Source of the DNA: Nonomuraea glycinis
GTDB taxonomy: Bacteria > Actinomycetota > Actinomycetes > Streptosporangiales > Streptosporangiaceae
Length of the DNA stretch: 64,000 bases
Direction of reading: 5' to 3'
Assembly (NCBI RefSeq): GCF_014646515.1
Contig: NZ_BMNK01000018.1
Location: 1 to 64,000 of the forward strand
Position 1 is the first letter of the stretch. Each line of letters starts with the position of its first letter. The notes below the pieces were generated by a model. It did not search any database, was not told the DNA's origin, and saw nothing but the letters and a program-made list of their open reading frames with translations. Of this stretch, positions 57,400 through 64,000 are shown one piece after another. The translations under genes were made by a program, and so were the position numbers.

Positions 57400-58068
57400 A
57401 TGACCCATCCGCCCTATCTGAGCCCAGGCTACGGCAGCACCGTCCTGCGCGCCCCCTCCCAGCCGCCGGTGGCGTTCAAGGCCGACCCGGACGCGATCGA
57501 GCTGACCAGCCCCGTCTTCGGCCACCAGGAGGTCGGCGCGCTCGACGCCGACCTGACCAGGCAGCACGACGGCGAGCCGATCGGCGAGCGCATCATCGTG
57601 ACCGGCCGCGTCCTCGACGCGGGCGGGCGTCCCGTCCGCGACAGCCTGATCGAGCTGTGGCAGGCCAACTCCGCCGGCCGGTACGCCCACGCCGGCGACC
57701 AGCATCCAGCCCCGCTCGACCCCAACTTCACCGGCGGCGGCCGCTGCCTCACCGACGCGGACGGCCGCTACCGGTTCGTCACCATCAAGCCCGGCGCCTA
57801 CCCGTGGCGCAACCACCCCAACGCCTGGCGCCCCGCCCACCTGCACTTCTCGGTGTTCGGCCAGGCGTTCACGCAGCGGCTCATCACCCAGATGTACTTC
57901 CCCGGGGACCCGCTGATGGCGCTCGACCCGATCTATCAGTCGATCCCCGACGAGTCGGCCAGGCAGCGCCTCATCTCCTCCTACGCCCACGACGTCACCG
58001 AGCCCGAGTGGGCGCTCGGCTACACCTTCGACATCGTGCTCGGCCGGACCCCGGTGGAGCCCTCATGA
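57400..58068 (+). CDS. pcaH: Protocatechuate 3,4-dioxygenase beta subunit
   Basis: A 222-residue non-haem Fe(III) subunit. The iron-binding Tyr/His set is visible: Tyr in NSAGRYAHAG, Tyr in PGAYPWRNHPNAWRPAHLHF and the two His of AHLHF. It forms the catalytic half of the intradiol dioxygenase that opens protocatechuate to 3-carboxy-cis,cis-muconate. Overlaps pcaG by four bases (ATGA), giving equal expression of the two subunits. Confidence 0.95.
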   Translation: MTHPPYLSPGYGSTVLRAPSQPPVAFKADPDAIELTSPVFGHQEVGALDADLTRQHDGEPIGERIIVTGRVLDAGGRPVRDSLIELWQANSAGRYAHAGDQHPAPLDPNFTGGGRCLTDADGRYRFVTIKPGAYPWRNHPNAWRPAHLHFSVFGQAFTQRLITQMYFPGDPLMALDPIYQSIPDESARQRLISSYAHDVTEPEWALGYTFDIVLGRTPVEPS

Positions 58069-58553
58069 CGACCCCCTCGCAGACGATCGGCCCGTTCTAC
58101 TCCCACGCGCTGCCCTACCCGCACGACTGGGAGCTCGTCCCCGGCACCCACCCCGAGGCGATCACGCTGTCGGGCACCGTCCGGGACGGCGCGGGCGAGC
58201 CCGTGCCCGACGCGCTCCTGGAGATCTGGCTCGGCGACACCGGCGACCGGGGCGCCCTGCTCCGCGGCGACGGCCAGGTGTCCGGCTTCGGCCGCTGCGC
58301 CACCCGGCCCGACGGCGGCTACCGTTTCCGGCTGGCGCGGCCGGCCGGGCCGTACCTGTCGATGCAGGTCTTCGCGCGCGGCCTGCTGCGGTCGGTCCTC
58401 ACCCGCGTGTACCTGGAGGACCGGCCAGATCCCTTCCTGGACGGCCTCGACCCCGACCGCCGCGCCACCCTCATCGCGACCGGGCCGGCCGGTGACCACC
58501 GGTTCGACGTACGGCTCCAGGGCGAGGGCGAGACGGTCTTCCTTGATTTTTGA
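58065..58553 (+). CDS. pcaG: Protocatechuate 3,4-dioxygenase alpha subunit
   Basis: A 162-residue subunit. The opening TPSQTIGPFYSHALPYPHDW is characteristic. The domain lacks the iron-binding His pair of the beta subunit, as expected for alpha. The DPDRRATLIA segment and the final VFLDF end are usual. ATG 58065 overlaps the pcaH stop. It acts as a heteromer with PcaH. Confidence 0.95.
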   Translation: MTTPSQTIGPFYSHALPYPHDWELVPGTHPEAITLSGTVRDGAGEPVPDALLEIWLGDTGDRGALLRGDGQVSGFGRCATRPDGGYRFRLARPAGPYLSMQVFARGLLRSVLTRVYLEDRPDPFLDGLDPDRRATLIATGPAGDHRFDVRLQGEGETVFLDF

Positions 58554-59949
58554 CGCGACTTCTGACGCGGGCCCGCCGTCCTGCTCGGACGGCGGGTTGC
58601 TGGCGCCGGTGCGGGCGGGCACCCGGGTGGAGGCGCTCACGTCGGATCGGGCGTGGGTGCGGGCCATGCTGGACGCCGAGGCGGCGCTCGCCCGTGCCCA
58701 GGCTCGCGCCGGCCTGATCTCCGGCGAGGCGGCGGCCTTGATCGACCGTACGGCGGCGGCGCTCACGGTGGACGCCGCCGACCTCGCCCGCCGCTCCCGC
58801 CAGTCGGCGGGTCCGGTCGTGCCCCTGGTCACCGACCTGCGCGCGGCCGTGTCCCGGGCCGGCGGCGAGGACGTGGCCCGCCTGGTCCATCTGGGGGCCA
58901 CCACCCAGGACATCCTGGACACCGCCGCCATGCTGGTCGCCACCCGGGCGGTCGCCGTCATCACCGCCGACCTGGACGCCGCCCTGGCCCTCGTGGCCGA
59001 CCTGGCCCAGCGTCACCGCACCACCGTGATGGCCGCCCGGACCCTCGGGCAGCACGCGGTGCCGACGACCTTCGGCCTCAAGGCGGCCGGCTGGCTCACC
59101 GGCCTCCTGCGCACCCGCGACCGCCTGCGCGCCCTGCCCCTCCCCGCCCAACTCGGCGGCGCCGCAGGCACCCTCGCCGCCCTGGTCGAAGCCACCCGCA
59201 GCGAGGCCGCCCGCAGCGAGGCCGCCCGCGAGGCCGCCCGCGGGGAGGCAGTCCGCGGGGAGGCCGCTGGTGATGCGTCGCTGCGGGTGCTGGCGCTGGT
59301 CGGGGTCTATGCCGAGGAGCTCGGGCTGGCGATGCCGCTGGCGCCCTGGCACGCGGAGCGGTCGGTGATCGGCGAGCTCGGGGCCGCGCTGTCCGGTACG
59401 GCGAGAGCCCTCGGCAAGCCGGCGACGGACGTGATCCTCATGGCCCAGACCGAGGTCGGCGAGGTCGCCGAGTCCTCGCAGGGCGGCTCCTCCGCCATGC
59501 CGCACAAACGCAATCCCGCCCTGTCGGTGCTGATCCGCTCGGCCTCGTTCCAGGTGCCCGCGTACGCGCAGGCGCTGGCCCAGGTGGGGGAGCACGAGCG
59601 GGCGGCGGGGGCCTGGCAGGCGGAGTGGGCGCCGTTGCGCGAGTGTCTCAGGCTGACCGGGGGCGCCGCCGAGACGGCCGTGGAGCTGGTCGGCGGGCTG
59701 CGGGTCTTCCCCGACAGGATGCGCGCCAACGTGGAGCTCACCGGCGGTCGCACGGTCTCCGAACGGCTCGCCGCCCACCTGGACAGGGACGACCTGCGCG
59801 CGATCCTGGACCGTGACGGCCCGCTCGACGTCCCACCGGACGCGCTGGACCAGGACGCCCCACAGGACCTGCTGGACCCGGCCGGCTACCTGGGCGCCGC
59901 CCCGGAGCTGGTCGACCGGATTCTCGCCGCCTACCGGGCGCGATCGTGA
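58543..59949 (+). CDS. pcaB: 3-carboxy-cis,cis-muconate cycloisomerase
   Basis: A fumarase/aspartase-superfamily enzyme that forms the 4-carboxymuconolactone. The signature GSSAMPHKRNP is intact, with 'LVHLGATTQDILDTA' and TLGQHAVPTTFGLKAAGWL earlier. The start is uncertain: there is no ATG near the N-terminus. TTG 58543 (inside pcaG), TTG 58597 and GTG 58609 are candidates, and GTG 58492 is further upstream. Conserved sequence begins at LLAPVRAGTRVEALTSDRAW, coded from about 58597. A perfect hairpin lies at 58572-58596. An Ala/Glu/Arg repeat (about residues 215-245) interrupts the domain and is probably a surface loop. Confidence 0.88.
   Translation: MIFDATSDAGPPSCSDGGLLAPVRAGTRVEALTSDRAWVRAMLDAEAALARAQARAGLISGEAAALIDRTAAALTVDAADLARRSRQSAGPVVPLVTDLRAAVSRAGGEDVARLVHLGATTQDILDTAAMLVATRAVAVITADLDAALALVADLAQRHRTTVMAARTLGQHAVPTTFGLKAAGWLTGLLRTRDRLRALPLPAQLGGAAGTLAALVEATRSEAARSEAAREAARGEAVRGEAAGDASLRVLALVGVYAEELGLAMPLAPWHAERSVIGELGAALSGTARALGKPATDVILMAQTEVGEVAESSQGGSSAMPHKRNPALSVLIRSASFQVPAYAQALAQVGEHERAAGAWQAEWAPLRECLRLTGGAAETAVELVGGLRVFPDRMRANVELTGGRTVSERLAAHLDRDDLRAILDRDGPLDVPPDALDQDAPQDLLDPAGYLGAAPELVDRILAAYRARS
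58572..58596 (+). promoter_or_regulatory. Hairpin in the pcaG-pcaB junction
   Basis: CCCGCCGTCC and its exact complement enclose a 5-base loop, 18 bases after the pcaG stop and directly before a TTG at 58597. It could dampen pcaB translation or transcription, or be coding sequence if an earlier start is used. Confidence 0.5.
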
Positions 59950-59971
59950 ACGTCAGTATCGGAGTGAGCAC

Positions 59972-61195
59972 GTGAAGCTGCATCACCGCCTCGACGGACC
60001 CGCCGACGGACCGCTGCTGATCCTCGGCCCGTCACTGGGCACCACCCTGGACGTCTGGCAGCCCCAGGTGCCGGCGCTGGCCGCCGCTTGGCGGGTGCTC
60101 AGGTACGACCTTCCCGGGCATGGCGACTCGCCGCCGGCCGAGGGGTTCACCATCGACGACCTGGCGCAGGCCGTACTGGATCTGGTGGATGAGCCGTACG
60201 TCGCGATGGGTGGGATCTCGGTCGGCGGCGCGATCGCCGCCACCGCGGCGGTCATGGCGCCGGAGCGGGTACGGAGCCTCGTCCTGTGCTGTTCGTCGGC
60301 CCGGTTCGGCGAGCCGGGGCCGTGGCTGGGACGGGCGGCGCTGGTGCGCGGCAAGGGCGTGACCTCGCTCGCGCCGGTCCTGGCGACGCGCTGGTTCTCC
60401 GCGGGCTACGACGGCGGCTGGGTGCTGGACATGCTGGGTCAGGTCGACACCGCGTCGTACGCCGCCTGCTGTGAGGCGCTGGCCGCCTTCGACCTGACGC
60501 CCCGTCTGCCGGAGATCGCCGCCCCGACGCTGGTCGTGGCCGGAGCCGACGATCCCGCCACCCCGATCGAGCACGCGCTCACCCTCGCCACCGGCATCCC
60601 GGGCGCACTGCTCGCGGCGGTGCCCGGAGCGGCGCACCTGGCGAGTGTCGAGCGCGCCGACGCGGTGACCCCCGCGATCCTGCGCCACCTCTCCCACACA
60701 CCGGTGCCGACGGCCGGGACAGGGGACTCGCGGCAGGGGAGTGCCCAGGGGACGTCCGGGACGGAGGGTCCGGGGAGTGCCGATGGGGCGGCCGGGACGG
60801 GCGGCTCGCGGTGGGGGAGTGCCGATGGGGCGGCCGGGATGCGGACCCGGCGGGAGGTGCTCGGGGACGCGCACGTCGATCGTGCCATCGCCGCCACCAC
60901 CGACTTCACCAGGGACTTCCAGAGTTTCATCACCCGCTACGCCTGGGACGAGATCTGGAACCGCCCCGGCCTGGACAGGCGGACCCGTAGTTGCGTCACG
61001 CTCACCGCACTGGTCGCGCACGGCCACCTCGACGAGCTCGCGATGCACGTACGCGCGGCCTTACGGAACGGCCTGACGCGCGAGGAGATCGGTGAGGTGC
61101 TGCTGCAGAGCGCCGTGTACTGCGGGGTTCCGGCGGCCAACGCCGCCTTCGGCGTGGCCCAGCGCACGCTCGCGGCCCTGGATGCGGAAGAGTAA
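59972..61195 (+). CDS. pcaL: Fused 3-oxoadipate enol-lactonase/4-carboxymuconolactone decarboxylase
   Basis: A 407-residue bifunctional enzyme. Residues 1-250 are an alpha/beta hydrolase (YDLPGHGDSPPAEGF, nucleophile GGISVGG, acid in VVAGADDPATP, His in PGAAHLASVE). Residues 285-400 are the carboxymuconolactone decarboxylase (REVLGDAHVDRAI, RTRSCVTLTALVAHGHLDEL, EVLLQSAVYCGVPAANAAF). A Gly/Ser/Ala linker of about 40 residues joins them and contains a duplicated 24-base DNA unit. GTG 59972 has GGAG 8 bases upstream. This fusion is usual in actinomycetes and completes the route to 3-oxoadipate. Confidence 0.95.
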   Translation: MKLHHRLDGPADGPLLILGPSLGTTLDVWQPQVPALAAAWRVLRYDLPGHGDSPPAEGFTIDDLAQAVLDLVDEPYVAMGGISVGGAIAATAAVMAPERVRSLVLCCSSARFGEPGPWLGRAALVRGKGVTSLAPVLATRWFSAGYDGGWVLDMLGQVDTASYAACCEALAAFDLTPRLPEIAAPTLVVAGADDPATPIEHALTLATGIPGALLAAVPGAAHLASVERADAVTPAILRHLSHTPVPTAGTGDSRQGSAQGTSGTEGPGSADGAAGTGGSRWGSADGAAGMRTRREVLGDAHVDRAIAATTDFTRDFQSFITRYAWDEIWNRPGLDRRTRSCVTLTALVAHGHLDELAMHVRAALRNGLTREEIGEVLLQSAVYCGVPAANAAFGVAQRTLAALDAEE

Positions 61196-61226
61196 AAGGG
61201 TTTTGTCATGGTTTAGGGTTTAAAGG

Positions 61227-61538
61227 GTGAATCTCCAGGAAGGCTGGGCCGCCTCGCCGCTGCGATCGGTGATGGACCTGCTCGGCCACACGCAGCTCGA
61301 CAGAATGACCACCGAGCCGGGACTGGTGTCCGCGGTGGACCAGCACGCCGCCGAGCTGCGGGACGCGATCCCGATGGACCGCGAGACCCTGGGCGACTAC
61401 GTGCTGGGATTCCTGGACGAGCTGCGCGACCGGGAGTGGATGTTCGACGGCGAGCTCGACGCCCCCGCGCTGCGGCTCACGGCGGCCTGCTGGCTCGCCA
61501 GGGAGTCAGGCTTCCTCGAAGACGGCCTACCGGCCTGA
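61227..61538 (+). CDS. Small protein of unknown function
   Basis: A 103-residue acidic helical protein I cannot assign: VMDLLGHTQLDRMTTEPGLV, AELRDAIPMDRETLGDYVLG, FDGELDAPALRLTAACWLAR. GTG 61227 follows an AT-rich stretch (TTTAGGGTTTAAAGG) that may be its promoter or ribosome site. It follows pcaL by 31 bases but no link to the pathway is evident. Its last codons are the founding unit of the tandem repeat behind it. Confidence 0.6.
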   Translation: MNLQEGWAASPLRSVMDLLGHTQLDRMTTEPGLVSAVDQHAAELRDAIPMDRETLGDYVLGFLDELRDREWMFDGELDAPALRLTAACWLARESGFLEDGLPA

Positions 61539-61570
61539 ACGACCTGGCGTCCGGCGGCCCGTACGGCTGG

Positions 61571-61690
61571 CCGGCCTGTACGGATCACCGGCCTTCAACG
61601 GACTACCGGCCTGTACGGACTACCGGCCTTCAACGGATCACCGGCCTTCAACGGATCACCGGCCTTCAACGGACTACCGGCCTGACGGAC
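61571..61690 (+). repeat. Tandem repeat, 16-18 bp unit, seven copies
   Basis: Units of the form YACCGGCCTTCAACGGAY (18 bases), with shorter TACCGGCCTGTACGGAC variants, run head to tail at 61586, 61604, 61621, 61639, 61657 and 61675, with a partial copy at 61571. A related TACCGGCCTGAACGAC lies at 61528-61543 and includes the stop codon of the preceding gene, so the array seems to have grown from that gene's end. Confidence 0.8.
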
Positions 61691-61730
61691 CGGCCGGCCC
61701 CGGTACGCGAGCCGGCCGGTCCACAGGCGT

Positions 61731-62522
61731 TCAGGGCTGGTCGTAGCCCGACCGGGTGGCGCCGCCCGGCCCGGGGCCGGTGGTGCGGGTCGTCGGCTGC
61801 TCGGTCATCGAGGCGGCGTCTCCGCGACCTCGCTGGTACGCCTCGGCCTGTGCCCTGGCCTGGGGCGCCTCGGCCTCGACACGGCCGATCCACCGCTCCC
61901 ACCGCTGCTGCATCGGCCGGATGAGACCGCCACCGATCCCGATGGCCGCGATCGCGCCGATGGTGGCGAGCACGGTGATCAGCACCGGTGTGGTGACCGC
62001 CGTGGCCACCCCGATCTGGGTCAGCGCGGCGATGATGCCGAGCGCCCAGATGAACACCTGGGCGGCGACGGCCAACAGGCGGCCGTACGACAGCCCGCCC
62101 AGTGCGCCCCTGATGACGTCGCCGACGGCCTTGGCTATCGCCCCGGCCACGACGATGATCACAATGGCGACGATGGCGCTGGGCAGCCATGCCACCACGC
62201 CGTTGAGCAGCGCGGAGATCGGGTTCGGCCCGAAGACGCTGAAGGCGATCTGCAGAGTGACCAGGATGATCGCGTAGAAGACGATCTTCCCGACCAGGCT
62301 GCTGGCGTCGTACTGGCTACGGGACAGCCACCGCTGCACGCCGCTGCGCTCCACCAGCCGGTCGAAGCCGACCCGCTCAAGGATCTTGTCGACGACCTTC
62401 ATCAGCACCTTCGCGATGATCCAGCCGATGACGAGGATGATCAGGAACGCGATGAACCTCGGGACGAACGTCGCAATCTGCCGCCAGGCATCCGATATGC
62501 CTTGGCCTATGTTGATGTCCAC
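61731..62522 (-). CDS. Small mechanosensitive-channel-like membrane protein
   Basis: A 263-residue integral membrane protein with the conserved TM-helix repeat of CmpX/MscS-related proteins. Five hydrophobic segments are visible (FIAFLIILVIGWIIAKVLM, VFYAIILVTLQIAFSVFG, AIVAIVIIVVAGAIAKAVGD, FIWALGIIAALTQIGV, VLATIGAIAAIGIGGGL). They are followed by a Gln/Arg/Glu tail ending in a Thr/Gly/Pro-rich stretch. The LVERSGVQRWLSRSQYDAS loop between helices 1 and 2 is usual. ATG 62522 is followed by MDINIGQGISDAW, a soluble N-terminus. Confidence 0.8.
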   Translation of the reverse strand: MDINIGQGISDAWRQIATFVPRFIAFLIILVIGWIIAKVLMKVVDKILERVGFDRLVERSGVQRWLSRSQYDASSLVGKIVFYAIILVTLQIAFSVFGPNPISALLNGVVAWLPSAIVAIVIIVVAGAIAKAVGDVIRGALGGLSYGRLLAVAAQVFIWALGIIAALTQIGVATAVTTPVLITVLATIGAIAAIGIGGGLIRPMQQRWERWIGRVEAEAPQARAQAEAYQRGRGDAASMTEQPTTRTTGPGPGGATRSGYDQP

Positions 62523-62900
62523 GGTTTCCTCCTCCGAGGAGCCAATGCCAACGCGCTACCCGGTCAGAAGGCCGATCACGCACATAGCGTAATCAATGGG
62601 CTGCATTTTGCATTTTCGGGACAATTGACAGAGCGGCGTCTAGGTGAAGGCCTTGACCCGGCGAAGAACGAGAGCGGTGTCCACCGTCTGGACGCCGGCC
62701 AGGGCGCCGAGCCGGTCGCTCAGCCGCGCTCCACTGCGTCAAGCCCGGCGTCAGGTGCTGACCGGAGCTCTCTTGTCGCGGAAACCCGACACCGAAGCCT
62801 CGATCATGGGAGTCTTCCGACACGGCTCGCGAGGCGGATGACCGGTGCGGATCGGCTGAGCATGCGGACTCCGCATCCGGACTCCGCAGCCGGAGAATGG
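62523..62900. other. Intergenic stretch with a decayed regulator end
   Basis: No intact gene. It holds the promoter region of the channel-like gene (an AT-rich run near 62590-62630) and, on the minus strand at 62640-62732, a probable Lrp/AsnC remnant. Short plus-strand frames crossing into the tRNA genes are spurious. Confidence 0.5.
62640..62732 (-). pseudogene. Probable Lrp/AsnC regulator 3' remnant
   Basis: One minus-strand frame reads LSDRLGALAGVQTVDTALVL followed by RRVKAFT and a TAG stop at 62640. This is the usual closing helix-strand of an Lrp/AsnC RAM domain (L..lpGV..t.T..VL..vK). Reading further upstream gives a TGA within a few codons, so the rest is lost or frameshifted. Confidence 0.4.
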
Positions 62901-62936
62901 AAAAGCCCCAGGTCGGCGGGTGCCGAGATCTGGGGC
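62901..62936 (-). terminator. Rho-independent terminator of the tRNA cluster
   Basis: Stem GCCCCAG/CTGGGGC with a nested CGGCACCCGCCG element, followed on the minus strand by TTTT (62904-62901). It lies 10 bases past the last tRNA, the textbook position. Confidence 0.85.
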
Positions 62937-62946
62937 TTTCGTGAGG

Positions 62947-63018
62947 TGGACGATACTGGGATTGAACCAGTGACCTCTTCCGTGTCAGGGAAGCGCTCTC
63001 CCGCTGAGCTAATCGTCC
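62947..63018 (-). tRNA. tRNA-Val (anticodon GAC)
   Basis: A 72-base cloverleaf: acceptor GGACGAT/ATCGTCC, D stem GCTC/GAGC, anticodon loop CTGACAC, T stem ACTGG/CCAGT with TTCAATC. Discriminator A. Last of four genes in the cluster. Confidence 0.95.
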
Positions 63019-63039
63019 GTATTGAGTTAGGTCACTCAG

Positions 63040-63111
63040 AGCGGAAGACGGGATTCGAACCCGCGACCCTCACCTTGGCAAGGTGATGCTCTACCACTGA
63101 GCCACTTCCGC
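63040..63111 (-). tRNA. tRNA-Gly (anticodon GCC), second copy
   Basis: A 72-base cloverleaf: acceptor GCGGAAG/CTTCCGC, anticodon loop TTGCCAA, T arm with GGTTCGAATCC. Identical across its length to the copy at 63252-63323. Confidence 0.95.
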
Positions 63112-63164
63112 GTGGCGTTGCACTTTACTTTAGCGGATCCCGGAGGGTCCGCTGACCTACGCCG

Positions 63165-63235
63165 AGGTGGAGACGGGATTTGAACCCGTGTAGACGGCTT
63201 TGCAGGCCGCTGCCTCGCCTCTCGGCCACTCCACC
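63165..63235 (-). tRNA. tRNA-Cys (anticodon GCA)
   Basis: A 71-base cloverleaf: acceptor GGTGGAG/CTCCACC, anticodon loop CTGCAAA, T arm with GGGTTCAAATCCC. It lies between the two Gly genes. Confidence 0.95.
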
Positions 63236-63251
63236 AGGAGTTTGAACTCCG

Positions 63252-63323
63252 AGCGGAAGACGGGATTCGAACCCGCGACCCTCACCTTGGCAAGGTGATG
63301 CTCTACCACTGAGCCACTTCCGC
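63252..63323 (-). tRNA. tRNA-Gly (anticodon GCC), first copy
   Basis: A 72-base cloverleaf identical to the second Gly gene, first in transcription order. The repeated block extends a few bases past the 3' end. Confidence 0.95.
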
Positions 63324-63407
63324 GTGCGTCCGGCACTGCCGGTCACGGGAAAACCATATCGCCTTCGCGGAGTGCCCGTGTGCACGGAGAGGACTGTGAA
63401 GCCAAAA

Positions 63408-64000
63408 TCAACGGATGATGCGTACGTCTTTCGCCCGGACGAACCCGACCCGGTGGCCGAGCTGGATCTGGTGGTAACGCAGGTCCCCCTTGACCATGAC
63501 GTTCTTGGCCGGCTTGAACGACGTCGCCGACTGGTAGGTGCCGGTCAGGGTCTGGCCGACGGTGTAGGACTGGCCCTGGGGGATGGTGTACGGAAGCGGG
63601 ACATGGGGCTGGAAAGCGGCCCCCGTGCCCCTATAAGCGGATTTTTCCGGGTACGCCCGGCCGTACACCTTGACGGTGGGTTTGATCGGAGTGACGAGCG
63701 GGCCTCGGGCCGGGATGGCGGTCGGCCGTGACGGCGGGTTGTGGAACCAGGCCTTCTGGCCGAGATACCAGATGGCCGTCCAGGCGCCGCGCCGCTCGGC
63801 GACCGCGTACCGCTGGCCGGTCGAGGCGCGGGCGCTGTGGTCGTAGACGCTGTACGTGCTGGGCTTGCCCACCCGCTTGCCGATGTCGTCGATCAGCTGG
63901 GCGCGGGGGTGCGGCTCGGTGCGCAGCCACACCACCGAGGCGCCGTGCGGGGGACACGCCCGGGCGGGCTTGGCGGACGTACAGCCGGTGAAGCGGGGCC
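63408..64000 (-). CDS. Secreted cell-wall hydrolase-like protein, C-terminal part
   Basis: The frame is open from base 64000, so the N-terminal catalytic part lies outside the window; about 196 residues are seen, ending at a TGA at 63408. The visible part reads 'CTSAKPARACPPHGASVVWL' then 'YAVAERRGAWTAIWYLGQKAWF' and a final SH3-like strand set (VPLPYTIPQGQSYTVGQTLT, LGHRVGFVRAKDVRII). The AERRGxWTAIWxxGxKAWFxNP block is typical of the tail of actinomycete N-acetylmuramoyl-L-alanine amidases. I give that as inference. An internal GTG/ATG start is unlikely because homology continues upstream. Confidence 0.5.
   Translation of the reverse strand, partial: PRFTGCTSAKPARACPPHGASVVWLRTEPHPRAQLIDDIGKRVGKPSTYSVYDHSARASTGQRYAVAERRGAWTAIWYLGQKAWFHNPPSRPTAIPARGPLVTPIKPTVKVYGRAYPEKSAYRGTGAAFQPHVPLPYTIPQGQSYTVGQTLTGTYQSATSFKPAKNVMVKGDLRYHQIQLGHRVGFVRAKDVRIIR

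Noticed and set aside
61571..61690. A CRISPR array
   Set aside because: Units abut with no unique spacers, are only 16-18 bases long and no cas gene is present.
62502..63086. A 194-codon plus-strand frame over the tRNA genes
   Set aside because: It crosses two tRNA genes and a terminator on the opposite strand and cannot be a real protein.

Overview
The window is high-GC actinomycete chromosome, most likely Streptosporangiales (a Nonomuraea-like genome). The signs are strong GC bias at third codon positions, frequent GTG/TTG starts, the DUF397 + DUF5753-HTH + anti-sigma-type ATPase trio, DUF5997 and DUF4132 proteins, a BTAD-AAA regulator, a fused PcaL and a Gly/Cys/Val tRNA cluster. The taxonomic call is inference from content. 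No rRNA, CRISPR array, insertion sequence or prophage was found.

Layout. 1-5.6 kb: the edge of a Gly-rich secreted protein, a PolX-type DNA polymerase, a DUF2000/Lrp pair and gene remnants. 5.6-9.6 kb: a visibly AT-richer, tightly packed four-gene minus-strand operon (alpha/beta hydrolase, short nucleotide-sugar dehydrogenase, membrane-anchored Nudix-like protein, Nudix hydrolase). It contains TTA codons, and I consider it the best candidate for an undescribed system. 9.7-31.7 kb: ordinary metabolic and regulatory pairs (TetR/Ddn-like, AraC/NmrA, a beta-helix enzyme with LacI-type operators, FmdAB formamidase, aldo-keto reductase, alcohol dehydrogenase, MmyB-type regulator/SDR, GCS2 ligase, AidB-like dehydrogenase, LysR-like/DUF5997, AAA-PD-(D/E)XK ATPase, SDR/TetR, serine hydrolase). 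31.9-43.4 kb: an accessory, conflict-type stretch holding a PIN/antitoxin pair, an ESX-like large protein + lipoprotein + WXG-like trio, a HicB-like pair with a decayed second copy 6 kb away, the DUF397/DUF5753/ATPase trio and two reciprocally truncated DUF4132 paralogues. 43.5-55.3 kb: a secreted propeller protein, an FAD oxidase, a 1,079-residue BTAD-AAA regulator, a LigD-type polymerase domain, TetR/epimerase and NmrA/TPP-enzyme pairs. 55.3-61.2 kb: a complete 4-hydroxybenzoate-to-3-oxoadipate operon (IclR regulator, pobA, pcaH, pcaG, pcaB, pcaL). 61.2-64 kb: a small unknown gene with a tandem repeat grown from its 3' end, a small mechanosensitive-channel-like protein, four tRNA genes and a cell-wall hydrolase cut by the edge.

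The best-understood unit is the pob/pca operon. PobA makes protocatechuate, PcaHG opens the ring, PcaB cyclises the muconate, and PcaL decarboxylates and hydrolyses the lactone to 3-oxoadipate. The final CoA-transferase and thiolase genes are not in the window. Several divergent regulator/enzyme pairs carry clear palindromic operators between them (10.4, 29.2, 52.0 and 56.1 kb). All family assignments come from reading the translated sequence; no database search was run.
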